64,000 nucleotides of DNA from Nitrospira sp. (GTDB taxonomy: Bacteria; Nitrospirota; Nitrospiria; Nitrospirales; Nitrospiraceae), in contig JAFEBH010000002.1 in the NCBI GenBank assembly GCA_018242765.1, forward strand, positions 124,001 through 188,000, in the 5' to 3' direction. The notes under the pieces were generated by a model. It was not told the origin of the DNA. It saw nothing but the letters and a program-made list of their open reading frames with translations, and ran no database searches. Positions 17,834 to 25,500 of this stretch are shown here, piece after piece. Made by a program: the position numbers and the translations under genes. The stretch's first letter is position 1. Each line of letters starts with the position of its first letter.

Positions 17834-18943
17834 ATGTCAGAATTCCTCACAGCCGAAGAAAACATTGATCAGCTGCTTAATTTCTTTCGGCACCAAGGCC
17901 TATCGGAGAATATTCGAGACTGGCGGCAACGCATCGAGGACAAAGATGCTACGTCCATGCAGCGCTCGCCCAGCACTATTGATGAAACCTCAGCCTTTGA
18001 TGATTTGCGCGATGCTTTGCTAACAGACACAAGGCTTTCAGAGTCTGCAAAGCAGCTGGTGCGCCAACTCAATAGGCCCATAAATCCGAAGTTCACGGCT
18101 ATTGAAGCCTGGCGACTCCAGGACCCCGCGAAGCGACCAGCCATCCTTAGTCCCCAAGAGCAAGCCTACGTCGACCGGTACGATCGTTGGGAAAAGGAAC
18201 GTCGAAAATGGGACATGGATAATGTCACCGAGGAGAGAATCCAAAAATGGGAGGAGTTAGCGGAAGCAGGACAGGATCAGGAAGTTTACAAGGACCAAGC
18301 TGACGCATTCGAGGAGTGGCTTAGGCAACATCGTGACCTCGCGGAGGAACTGCTGACTCGCTTCTCCAGACCTGTGCATTCATTGTATGGAAATAAGAGC
18401 CCTGAAAAGTACCACTGGAGCGGACTGTATTGGCTTGCAGTTAACGTGCTCTTGAAAATTTATGGGTTAGAGGATCGAGCTGCTGCCCCGATTATACGCA
18501 GGCTCCAGGAAATTTGGGCTTCATCACGATACGACGCTGATATGGTCACCACCAGTTGCGACGAAGGATATATGGCAACTCATCGAATGCTGTCCACCGG
18601 AGGCGCAGCGTACCTTAAGCAGATTGATCGTTACCTGTTACGGACAGTTAAGCATCAAATCCAAAAGGAAATTTCAAATAACGGGGATGGTGATCGGTCC
18701 CAAATTCCGAGCAAAGATTTTGAAGAAATGGACATCCTGACAGCCTCTCCTGCTGACTCACCAGATAGCGAGATCCAATTTAAACATTTCATGCGCTCCC
18801 TTCCCGAGCAGCTCCGTTCCTAAGCTATGTTTATTCTGCAGAACCCAGACGCCACCAATAAAGAGGCTGCCGCTGCATTTAATTGTGATACTCGTACAAT
18901 TGAGCGCTGGCGAAAGAAGCTTCGAAAAATCGCAAGGCCGTAA
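17834..18943 (+). pseudogene. HTH (sigma-like) protein with an in-frame TAA before its C-terminal helix-turn-helix
   Basis: From the ATG at 17834 (gacaggaggggac upstream) a 329-aa frame ends with TAA at 18821-18823. The same frame then continues from GCT-ATG (18827) for 38 codons to TAA 18941. Those 38 residues read ILQNPDATNKEAAAAFNCD, then TRTIERWRKKLRKIA, a helix-turn-helix that naturally follows SLPEQLRS just before the stop, as in sigma region 4. The N-terminal ~300 residues are acidic and helical with no recognised family. Either one base change removed the DNA-binding end, or the two parts are made separately or by read-through. Confidence 0.6.
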
Positions 18944-19069
18944 TACCTCTCGTATTTCCCCTCAGCCGCCATCCTAAGCCCTCGTTTTCACAAGCAGAAT
19001 AATTTTTTTTGACCTCGTGTCGGGTTTTGTCTGTTTTGAGACTCTTTCCTAATGAGAGGAGAGACCAAC

Positions 19070-19276
19070 ATGCTCAACGCGACAGCAGAGATCACGCTTA
19101 CAAAAGCAGGCATCGTGGGGATTACCCTGCACGTCCCATCAGGCCTTCATGGATTGAGGGAGATGTTGGATGGCATTCAGCGCAGTGTGTGGGCAGTGGA
19201 GGCATTGGACGCCGCAATCCGACACAACTCAAGAAGGGCCACAGAACAAGAGAAGCACAAGAGGCACGAGCCATGA
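19070..19276 (+). CDS. Small hypothetical protein of the element
   Basis: 68 aa from the ATG at 19070 (gagaggagag upstream). It has a beta-like N-terminus (AEITLTKAGIVGITLHV) and a helical, basic C-terminus. Its stop overlaps the next start (ATGA), indicating translational coupling. No family is recognised. It is the first gene of the replication operon. Confidence 0.5.
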   Translation: MLNATAEITLTKAGIVGITLHVPSGLHGLREMLDGIQRSVWAVEALDAAIRHNSRRATEQEKHKRHEP

Positions 19277-19464
19277 ACGACGGCATGCCAATCTGTGGTG
19301 GAGACAACCATCGGTTCACTCCCCTCCCATACACCCTCGGCGGCGTGCTGAAGGAAATTCAGCGTCGCTGCGAGCTCCGGCCACGGCTGGAAGCTGAAAT
19401 GGGTCGATCGCTCACCGATGAGGAGTTCCTTGTGATCGCCGAACGAACTGGCGGGAGGGTTTGA
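19273..19464 (+). CDS. Small hypothetical protein of the element
   Basis: 63 aa from the ATG at 19273, overlapping the preceding stop by ATGA. The C-terminal half (GVLKEIQRRCELRPRLEAEM, then GRSLTDEEFLVIAERTGGR) is helical and charged. No family is recognised. It ends 1 bp before the start of the replication protein. Confidence 0.5.
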   Translation: MNDGMPICGGDNHRFTPLPYTLGGVLKEIQRRCELRPRLEAEMGRSLTDEEFLVIAERTGGRV

Positions 19465-19465
19465 C

Positions 19466-20392
19466 ATGGCTTCACGTTATCGAAAAATTGACCCTCGGAT
19501 CTGGACCGATGAAAAGTTCCGACTGCTCAAGGCAGACGAGCAACGGATCGCCCTCTACATCCTCACTGCCCAGTCAAACCGGATTGGGCTATTCTCCTTT
19601 TCACCCGGCAAGGCTTGTGAGGATCTTGGAACGTTACCCCCAACGTTCCAGAAAGGTTTCCAGAAGGTCTGTCAGACCCTCCATTGGGAGTGGGACTCGG
19701 ATACCCGAGTGCTCTACCTGCCAACCTGGTGGAGGTATAACCAACCGGAGAACGCGAACAACGTCATCGGCAACCTCAAGGACCTCGACGATTTACCTGA
19801 AACCCCTCTCCTAGCGCGGTTTTCCACTAATACCGCATACCTTCCTGATGGTCTCATCGAAACGTTTACCCAAATGTTCGCGAAACGTTACCCCCAACGT
19901 TCCCCTAAACGTTCGCCATCTCAGGAGCAGGAGCAGGAACAGGAGCAAGAGCAGGATGTGCCTCCGGCGGTTGATCACGACTTTGAGGATTTTTGGAAGA
20001 GTTATCCCGCGAGGAACGGGAAGCGATTAGGACGAGCTGAGGCCGTGCAGAAATGGAATCGTCTGAAGACCGAAGATCGCAAGCAAGTGCTCATCGCCGT
20101 TCACCACTACGCTAATAGCAAGCTGGTGTCTGAGGGCATCGGCATCAAAGACCCCCATCGTTGGTTGATAAACGGCAAAGGCAATGAGCCCTGGCGGGAC
20201 TGGATAGAACCTGAAAGGCCTGTAGTCCTCAATGGACATGCATCACCTCAGTCCTGCACCAAACGCGTGCAGAAAGGCGAGTTCCTTAAACCCTGCGGGG
20301 CGCCAGTCGATCCCCGTAGCCGGCCAGCCGAACCACGCTGTACCGAGCACCTCTCCCCAGTCCGGCCGCTTCAGGAGGCTGCTCCATGTTGA
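19466..20392 (+). CDS. Phage-type replication protein (initiator/helicase-loader-like)
   Basis: 308 aa. Residues 1-110 (YRKIDPRIWTDEKFRLLKADE... to ...WWRYNQPENANN) match the winged-helix-like N-terminal domain of many phage and element replication proteins. A repetitive Gln/Glu linker lies near 152-163, encoded by a cag/gag microsatellite at about 19922-19957. The region DFEDFWKSYPARNGKR and the following helices form the C-terminal domain often paired with such proteins. Its role would be to bind the element origin and bring in the DnaB helicase encoded next. The stop overlaps the helicase start by 7 bp. Confidence 0.7.
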   Translation: MASRYRKIDPRIWTDEKFRLLKADEQRIALYILTAQSNRIGLFSFSPGKACEDLGTLPPTFQKGFQKVCQTLHWEWDSDTRVLYLPTWWRYNQPENANNVIGNLKDLDDLPETPLLARFSTNTAYLPDGLIETFTQMFAKRYPQRSPKRSPSQEQEQEQEQEQDVPPAVDHDFEDFWKSYPARNGKRLGRAEAVQKWNRLKTEDRKQVLIAVHHYANSKLVSEGIGIKDPHRWLINGKGNEPWRDWIEPERPVVLNGHASPQSCTKRVQKGEFLKPCGAPVDPRSRPAEPRCTEHLSPVRPLQEAAPC

Positions 20393-21699
20393 TCGACATG
20401 CCGAGAGTTCAACCCCATGACAGCGAGGCCGAGCAAGCGATACTAGGCGCCATCCTGCTCGATGCTGCTGCTCTGGCACCGGCTCAAGAGCTCTTGACCC
20501 CCAGCGACTTCTACGACTCCCGGCATCAGCGGATTTTTCAAGCTATGGGCGATCTCGCCAAGCGCGGGGAAGACATCGACCTGATCACACTGGGTCATGC
20601 GCTTGAAACCAATGGCGCCCTGTCCAACATCGGGGGTCGTGGTACCCTCGCCGAACTCCTCACCGTCGTTGCAACTTCGGCCAATGTTGCGCATCACTGC
20701 CGGATTATTCGAAATCATGCCATCCGTCGACGGTTGATTGCACTCGCCTATGAGATCAATCAGCGGGCCTACAGTAAGGACGCCCTTGAGCCTCTCCTGC
20801 GGGAAGCGGAACGGGCGCTGTTCCAGGCCGGTTCTTCAGATCGTTCGTGGTGCTCCCTGGCTGAGCTGGCCAACGAAACGGCGGACTACGTCGACCGAGT
20901 CAGCAAGCAGAAAGATCACCTCATCGGTATTCCGACGGGATTTGCCGCGATTGATACCTTGCTCGGGGGATGGCAGCGCTCCGACTTGGTGGTGATCGCT
21001 GCTCGCACTAGCATGGGAAAAACAAGCTTCGTTTTGGGCTCAGCCCTGGCCGCAGCGCAGGCCGGGTGTCATGTCGGCGTGTTGTCTCTCGAGATGTCTC
21101 GGTTGCAAATCGGGCTTCGCTTGCACGGGATGGGAGCACCGATTGATGTCCATGCTCTTAAGACTGGCACACTGAGTTCAGAGGGCTGGCGGTGCTTCGC
21201 CAATACTGCCCAACAATTCGCACAACTCCCATTCTGGGTCGATGACTCCTCGGTACTCACCGTTGACCAGTTATCCGCAAAAGCTCGACGGCTGAAAGCA
21301 ACGAAGGGATTGGATCTCTTGGTGGTTGACTATCTCCAGCTTCTCTCGCTGTCAAAAGCGGAGACGCGGCAACAAGGCATTGCGGATGCGTCACGACGGC
21401 TCAAGCTCCTGGCGAAAGAGCTGGATATCCCGGTCTTGGCCCTCTCTCAGCTTTCTCGGGAGAGCGAGCGACGAGACGACAAGCGCCCGGTGCTCTCCGA
21501 CCTTCGAGACTCGGGAGCCATCGAGCAGGATGCCGATGTCGTACTGTTTCTCTACCGGCATGAAGTCTATGAGCGTGACACCGAGGAGAAGGGCATAGCC
21601 GAGGTGCTGATCCGGAAGCATCGCAACGGTCCCATTGGAGACCGGCGACTTAAGTTCGTTGATCGGTATGCACGGTTTGAGGATTTAGGAATCGAGTAA
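20386..21699 (+). CDS. DnaB-family replicative helicase of the element
   Basis: 437 aa. The N-terminal DnaB domain starts VQPHDSEAEQAILGAILLD, close to the opening of chromosomal DnaB. The RecA-like C-terminal domain has Walker A at about 206-213 (ARTSMGKTSF), LLVVDYLQLL as Walker B and LSQLSRESERRDDKRPVLSDLRDSGAIEQDAD as the DnaB4-type motif. This hexameric helicase would unwind DNA at the element's origin, giving replication independent of host helicase loading. It is coupled to the upstream initiator-like gene. Confidence 0.9.
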   Translation: MLIDMPRVQPHDSEAEQAILGAILLDAAALAPAQELLTPSDFYDSRHQRIFQAMGDLAKRGEDIDLITLGHALETNGALSNIGGRGTLAELLTVVATSANVAHHCRIIRNHAIRRRLIALAYEINQRAYSKDALEPLLREAERALFQAGSSDRSWCSLAELANETADYVDRVSKQKDHLIGIPTGFAAIDTLLGGWQRSDLVVIAARTSMGKTSFVLGSALAAAQAGCHVGVLSLEMSRLQIGLRLHGMGAPIDVHALKTGTLSSEGWRCFANTAQQFAQLPFWVDDSSVLTVDQLSAKARRLKATKGLDLLVVDYLQLLSLSKAETRQQGIADASRRLKLLAKELDIPVLALSQLSRESERRDDKRPVLSDLRDSGAIEQDADVVLFLYRHEVYERDTEEKGIAEVLIRKHRNGPIGDRRLKFVDRYARFEDLGIE

Positions 21700-21701
21700 G
21701 C

Positions 21702-21944
21702 ATGCTCACTGTGACGGCTCACACAGGTGCTCTAAATGTCGCCAAGGGGCAGGAGCCCTGCCCCGAGCAAGGCCTGTCCTCGGAGACTTGGCCCCCCGAT
21801 GTCTTTAACACCGTGATCGAGCTGCTCTCCGAGATCCTCGTACGGGAATACCAGTCAACCCACTCAACCGGTTCCGCTCCATGCTTGACATTTTCTAAGC
21901 CTCAACGGCATCGTCCAAGCTCAACGGAGGCATTCAGGGCTTAA
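21702..21944 (+). CDS. Small hypothetical protein between helicase and recombinase
   Basis: 80 aa, starting 2 bp after the helicase stop and ending 1 bp before the recombinase ATG. No family is recognised. Only the tight packing argues for a real gene; there is no clear Shine-Dalgarno and the composition is Ser/Thr/Pro-rich. Confidence 0.4.
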   Translation: MLTVTAHTGALNVAKGQEPCPEQGLSSETWPPDVFNTVIELLSEILVREYQSTHSTGSAPCLTFSKPQRHRPSSTEAFRA

Positions 21945-21945
21945 C

Positions 21946-23631
21946 ATGCATGCGGCTGTGTACGCGAGAAAATCAACCGAACAAACCGGCGTCGCCGCCG
22001 AAGCGCGCTCAGTGACCCGTCAGATTGAAAACGCCAAGGCATACGCTGCGAAGAACGGCTGGACGGTCTCTGACGGCCATGTTTACGTTGATGACGGGGT
22101 CAGCGGCGCCGAATTTGTGAAACGACCAGGATTCTTGCGACTCATGAATGCGCTCAAACCCCACCCACCCTTTCAGATCCTTGTCATGTCCGAGGAATCG
22201 CGATTAGGCCGTGAAGCCATTCAAGTCGGGTATGCCTTCCAACAGATCGTCGATGCTGGCGTTCGCATTTTCTTCTATCTCACCAACCAGGAACGGAAAC
22301 TTGATAGCGCAACGGACAAAATGATGCTGGCTCTCACGAACTTCGCCTCAGAGTTTGAACGAGAGAAAGCGAGTCAACGCACTCACGATGCCATGCTGCG
22401 CAAGGCCAAAAGTCTTTACGTCACCGGCAACAAGATTTATGGGTATGACAATTTGCCCGTCTATGGCACGGACCGGAACGCAGATGGAAGCCTCAGACGG
22501 CAACATGTCGTGCGCAAGATCAATCCTGAACAGTCACGCATCGTGGTTCAGATTTTTGAGCGCTATGCTTCAGGGTTCGGCCTTGCTGCCATTGCAAAGG
22601 TCCTCAATAAGGATCATGTTGCCCCGCCCATGGGTGGACGCCTCGGTTGGTGTCCAACGGCCATCCGTGAGCTCCTTCGACGGGATCTTTATCGAGGCAT
22701 CGTATGGTGGAACAGGACACAGACGATCCAGCGAGGCGGTACCAGGGCGCGGCGCCAACGTCCAGAATCCGACTGGCTCCGTCTTGAGGCTCCGGAACTG
22801 CGTATCGTCTCGGATGTGTTGTGGGGACAGGTTGAAGCCAGGCGAAGTAAGAACGCGGCCGCCTACCAACGTGAACCGCAAGGAAGACTCGTCTCGCGTC
22901 CCACAGGCGAGGACCAGCACAGCGCATATCTCTTGAGCAGTCTCGCCAAGTGTGTCACCTGCGGGGGGTCGATCGTCGCGATTAAGAAAGGCCCGCACGG
23001 GCGGTCAGGAAGCACCGTCTACCGATGCTCGTATTATCACAAGCGGGGTCCCGCGATCTGTTCGAATGCGGTCTCACTCCGCCAAGACCTGCTTGATTCC
23101 GCCATTTTACACGCCATGAACGAGGCCATTGACGAACGGGTCCTGACAGCCTCGGGTGCACGGGCTCTGGAGAAGCTTCGATCCAACCAAGATCGATTCC
23201 CCGATCAGCGTACCGCCCTCTTCAGAGAACTGTCTCTGATTGAGACTCGACTTCATCACCTGGTGGAATTAATCGCGACCGGCCAGGGAACTCCGACTGT
23301 CGTGCGCTCCCTTCATCAAGAGGAAGAACATAAGCTGGCTCTGACCAAAGAGCTTGATCATCTTCAAGGGCTTACCACCACCGTCTCTCTGGATGAAAAG
23401 CGGATTACAAAGCGATTACGAGAAGAACTGTGCAGTCTCCCGTCGTTATTGGGTCGGCATGTCTCTCTGGCCCGCCAGATGCTTAGAAAGCTCCTGGACG
23501 GACATATTCTGTGTGAGCCAGTGCTGGAGGATGGGAAACCCGGCTACCGCTTCACGGCAACCGGGACATTTGACCGCTTGTTGACCGGCACGAGCCTGAT
23601 CAACCATGGTGGTGGAGGCGAGGGGAGTTGA
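21946..23631 (+). CDS. Large serine recombinase (integrase) whose 3' end lies in the tmRNA gene
   Basis: 561 aa. The resolvase domain is at the N-terminus: AAVYARKST with catalytic Ser10, DDGVSGAEF, EESRLGREAIQ and FASEFEREKASQRT. A recombinase domain follows (about 165-330). A zinc ribbon (CVTCGG at about 336, CSYYHKRGPAIC) and a C-terminal coiled-coil region (about 410-490) complete the large serine integrase plan. The last codons GGT GGT GGA GGC GAG GGG AGT TGA run through the right attachment site into host tmRNA sequence. The stop at 23629-23631 is therefore supplied by the host gene. After excision the frame would continue 25 codons into 9711-9785. Confidence 0.92.
   Translation: MHAAVYARKSTEQTGVAAEARSVTRQIENAKAYAAKNGWTVSDGHVYVDDGVSGAEFVKRPGFLRLMNALKPHPPFQILVMSEESRLGREAIQVGYAFQQIVDAGVRIFFYLTNQERKLDSATDKMMLALTNFASEFEREKASQRTHDAMLRKAKSLYVTGNKIYGYDNLPVYGTDRNADGSLRRQHVVRKINPEQSRIVVQIFERYASGFGLAAIAKVLNKDHVAPPMGGRLGWCPTAIRELLRRDLYRGIVWWNRTQTIQRGGTRARRQRPESDWLRLEAPELRIVSDVLWGQVEARRSKNAAAYQREPQGRLVSRPTGEDQHSAYLLSSLAKCVTCGGSIVAIKKGPHGRSGSTVYRCSYYHKRGPAICSNAVSLRQDLLDSAILHAMNEAIDERVLTASGARALEKLRSNQDRFPDQRTALFRELSLIETRLHHLVELIATGQGTPTVVRSLHQEEEHKLALTKELDHLQGLTTTVSLDEKRITKRLREELCSLPSLLGRHVSLARQMLRKLLDGHILCEPVLEDGKPGYRFTATGTFDRLLTGTSLINHGGGGEGS
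23610..23623. other. Right attachment site inside the tmRNA 3' end
   Basis: tggtggaggcgagg is the complement of the last 14 nt of tmRNA and repeats exactly at 9698-9711. The insertion leaves tmRNA intact because the element brought or restored the same 3' end. Confidence 0.8.
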
Positions 23632-23959
23632 ACCCCTGTCCGAAGATCGTCAGTGCACTGTGTCTACATGTGTAGCCGACAATTTAAGGTTCGCAGCCAT
23701 CCACGCCTATCGGCAGGCTTAGAACAGCCGCTAGCCCAGAACATTCTCGTCCTCAGCCGCTGAGCACCGACCTTGGACCAGCCCGCTGCATCACGCCATT
23801 CCACCCCCGCGGGCCTCAGATGGAACGACGTCTCAGCCTAAATTAGGCTGCGAGTGCCAGTTCTTGATTGGCAGTTGCGTTTTCTCGGACTTTTACGAGT
23901 TCCCGAGAGCTCGACATGCGACAGTGACCTCAGTATCCCCGTCGAAACCGGTCGCCCCC
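23610..23959 (-). ncRNA. ssrA: Transfer-messenger RNA
   Basis: About 350 nt on the minus strand. The 5' end GGGGGCG pairs with CGCCTCC before the 3' ACCA. This gives a 7-bp acceptor stem with a G-U at the third pair, the alanine identity signal. The T-arm sequence is GGGGTTCAACTCCCC. The tag-coding region ends with codons for A-N-Q-E-L-A-L-A-A followed by TAA at 23843-23845. The exact resume codon is uncertain; in-frame codons just before are E-N-A-T. tmRNA rescues stalled ribosomes together with SmpB. Its 3' end is the insertion site of the adjacent element. Confidence 0.93.
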
Positions 23960-23965
23960 TTTGTT

Positions 23966-24088
23966 CAGGTTGTTGGAAATGACCGCCGGCTGCGTTCTCG
24001 CTTCGCTCAACGCCTCAACGCACTAAGAAGCACGCCTCAGCATCTCGCTCGCTGCGGCCTTGCTGGACAGCCATTTTGAACAACCTGC
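23966..24088. repeat. Dispersed palindromic repeat, copy 3 (diverged), upstream of tmRNA
   Basis: About 123 bp with inverted ends, caggttgttggaa and ttttgaacaacctg. The interior is related to the copies at 5523-5645 and 46714-46834 (gctcgctgcggccttgctgga near the right end is the complement of the tccagcaaggccgcagcgagc segment of copy 1). It begins 7 bp upstream of the tmRNA 5' end. It would therefore lie in the precursor leader if the promoter at 24128-24155 is used. Confidence 0.7.
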
Positions 24089-24127
24089 CATGATGGAAGG
24101 TTCTTCAGACCGTTCCAGCCTCATCTC

Positions 24128-24155
24128 TAGATACTCATCATACCGCATAGGTCAA
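24128..24155 (-). promoter_or_regulatory. Candidate sigma-70 promoter for tmRNA
   Basis: On the minus strand, TTGACC (24150-24155) and TATCTA (24128-24133) are 16 bp apart. They point toward tmRNA, about 165 nt upstream of its mature 5' end. No better promoter is visible nearer the gene. The 5' leader would contain the palindromic repeat and be removed by RNase P. Confidence 0.45.
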
Positions 24156-24185
24156 GAGACCGCCACCGCTCACTTTCTAAGTCTT

Positions 24186-25430
24186 CTATTCATCAAGGCT
24201 CGGGCGGACAAGGTAGGGCCCATAGTGAAAGGCAAAGAGGAGATAGGCTCCGCTCCAGCCGAGCGCGGACAACCCAAGCATCGTATGGGTCAGGGGCGTG
24301 GGCGTCGCCGAGTTCGGAGCAAAGATCCTCAATAGCGCTCCAATATTGATCAGCAGATAGATGACCACAGTGAGTCGGTCCGCATGGCGTACTCGTCCCG
24401 TGTGGCCGAGACTGGCACGGGTCATGACCGCCAACGTCATGGTGCCCATCGCGCCAGTGGTAAGAAGATGAACGGCATTCTCGGGAGAAAACCCAATGCC
24501 CAGAATCGAGGCACCCAGAGCTATCAAGAATAATCCAACCCACCCATATCCGACGTGCAGAATCAGCACGAGCGGCTCTTGCCAGGTCCGCCATCCCCTC
24601 CAACGCAGGAGACGCACCACACTCGCCACCCCGGCCACCAGCAGCATGGTTCCCGTCCACAGCGTTTCTGGCTGCGCGACCCAGCTCATAACGCCCACGA
24701 GGACCAGCACCATCGCTACGCCATCAACCCGAGAGAACACATCAGGCAGTCCCGTCATGTGTCGTTCTGTCATGAATTCTCGGGTAAAGGTCGGGGCAAG
24801 GCGCCCACCGATGATCGTCAGCAACAGTGTCATGACGGAGAGTGCCAGACGCTCTGGAAAGTCAGTCGGCCTGCCCTGTAATGCAGAGAGGTGAAAGAGC
24901 ATGTTTGCGCAAGCAAAAAAACTGACCAGTATACCGATCGGCGCACGATCCCAGGTTCGAGCAGCAATGATTTCCCGCCAAACATAAGCGGCCAGGATGA
25001 CCAAGAACGCTCCGTCAACACCCGCCGTAATGGGACCTCCAGCCACCAGCACAGTGACGAGCAGCCGCCCTGCCAGCCACAGCAGAAACAGCAACAGCAA
25101 CGGGACCCCCCTAAGGGGCATGCGGTCCGTCCAGTTGGGCATGGCCGTCAGCAGAAATCCGGCGATCAATGCCGACAAATACCCGAACAGCATTTCGTGC
25201 ACGTGCCACTCACGAGCAGGATAGAGAAACTCCGCTTGCATACGGCCCGCGAATACAGCGACCCAGGCAAGAACCACCAAACCGGCGAACAACGCCGCGC
25301 CTAAAAAGAATGGACGAAACCCGTACGACAGAAACGCCGGTCCCTCGTAACGGGGAAATGTCGGCTCGTCGTCTTCTTGCTGCGCAGCTGGAACCGGCTG
25401 GTGAATGACCGGGATCTCTTTCGATGACAT
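24186..25430 (-). CDS. nnrS: NnrS family membrane protein
   Basis: 414 aa from the ATG at 25430, which has acaggaga upstream; a longer frame opens at 25484. About twelve transmembrane helices are expected. FLSYGFRPFFLGAALFAG at the start and WHVHEMLFGYLSALIAGFLLTA are signature NnrS segments, with conserved His residues that could bind haem and copper. NnrS proteins protect against nitric oxide stress in denitrifying and nitrifying bacteria. The N-terminal 40 residues are polar and cytoplasmic. It stands alone, with the GTPase gene upstream at 70 bp. Confidence 0.88.
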   Translation of the reverse strand: MSSKEIPVIHQPVPAAQQEDDEPTFPRYEGPAFLSYGFRPFFLGAALFAGLVVLAWVAVFAGRMQAEFLYPAREWHVHEMLFGYLSALIAGFLLTAMPNWTDRMPLRGVPLLLLFLLWLAGRLLVTVLVAGGPITAGVDGAFLVILAAYVWREIIAARTWDRAPIGILVSFFACANMLFHLSALQGRPTDFPERLALSVMTLLLTIIGGRLAPTFTREFMTERHMTGLPDVFSRVDGVAMVLVLVGVMSWVAQPETLWTGTMLLVAGVASVVRLLRWRGWRTWQEPLVLILHVGYGWVGLFLIALGASILGIGFSPENAVHLLTTGAMGTMTLAVMTRASLGHTGRVRHADRLTVVIYLLINIGALLRIFAPNSATPTPLTHTMLGLSALGWSGAYLLFAFHYGPYLVRPSLDE

Positions 25431-25500
25431 AGCAACAGATTCTCCTGTGCAGATTAGCGGCCTGTCAACCGAGTGCCGGAGCACATGAACAGGTCGGCTC

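Larger units (their letters stand above)
9698..23623. mobile_element. Integrated phage-satellite-like element (PICI-like) inserted at the tmRNA 3' end
   Basis: 13.9 kb between two copies of the tmRNA 3' terminal 14 bp. Gene order from the left is: unknown helical protein, terminase small subunit, unknown protein, an opposite-strand block of envelope-type proteins, ribbon-helix-helix regulators with palindromic operators, small proteins, a small serine resolvase, an HTH protein, a replication initiator-like protein, DnaB helicase and a large serine recombinase. No large terminase, portal, protease, capsid, tail or lysis gene was found. A terS gene, an own replication module, an integrase and insertion at tmRNA match known phage-inducible chromosomal islands, although those normally use tyrosine integrases. 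A shrunken prophage is the main alternative. Confidence 0.75.

Noticed and set aside
19922..19957. cag/gag microsatellite considered as origin iterons
   Set aside because: It encodes the Gln/Glu linker of the replication protein, and its units are too short and irregular for iterons. An origin in this gene is possible but not supported by this feature.
23966..24088. Considered as a small insertion sequence
   Set aside because: Too short, no coding capacity and no clear target duplication; better described as a dispersed palindromic repeat.
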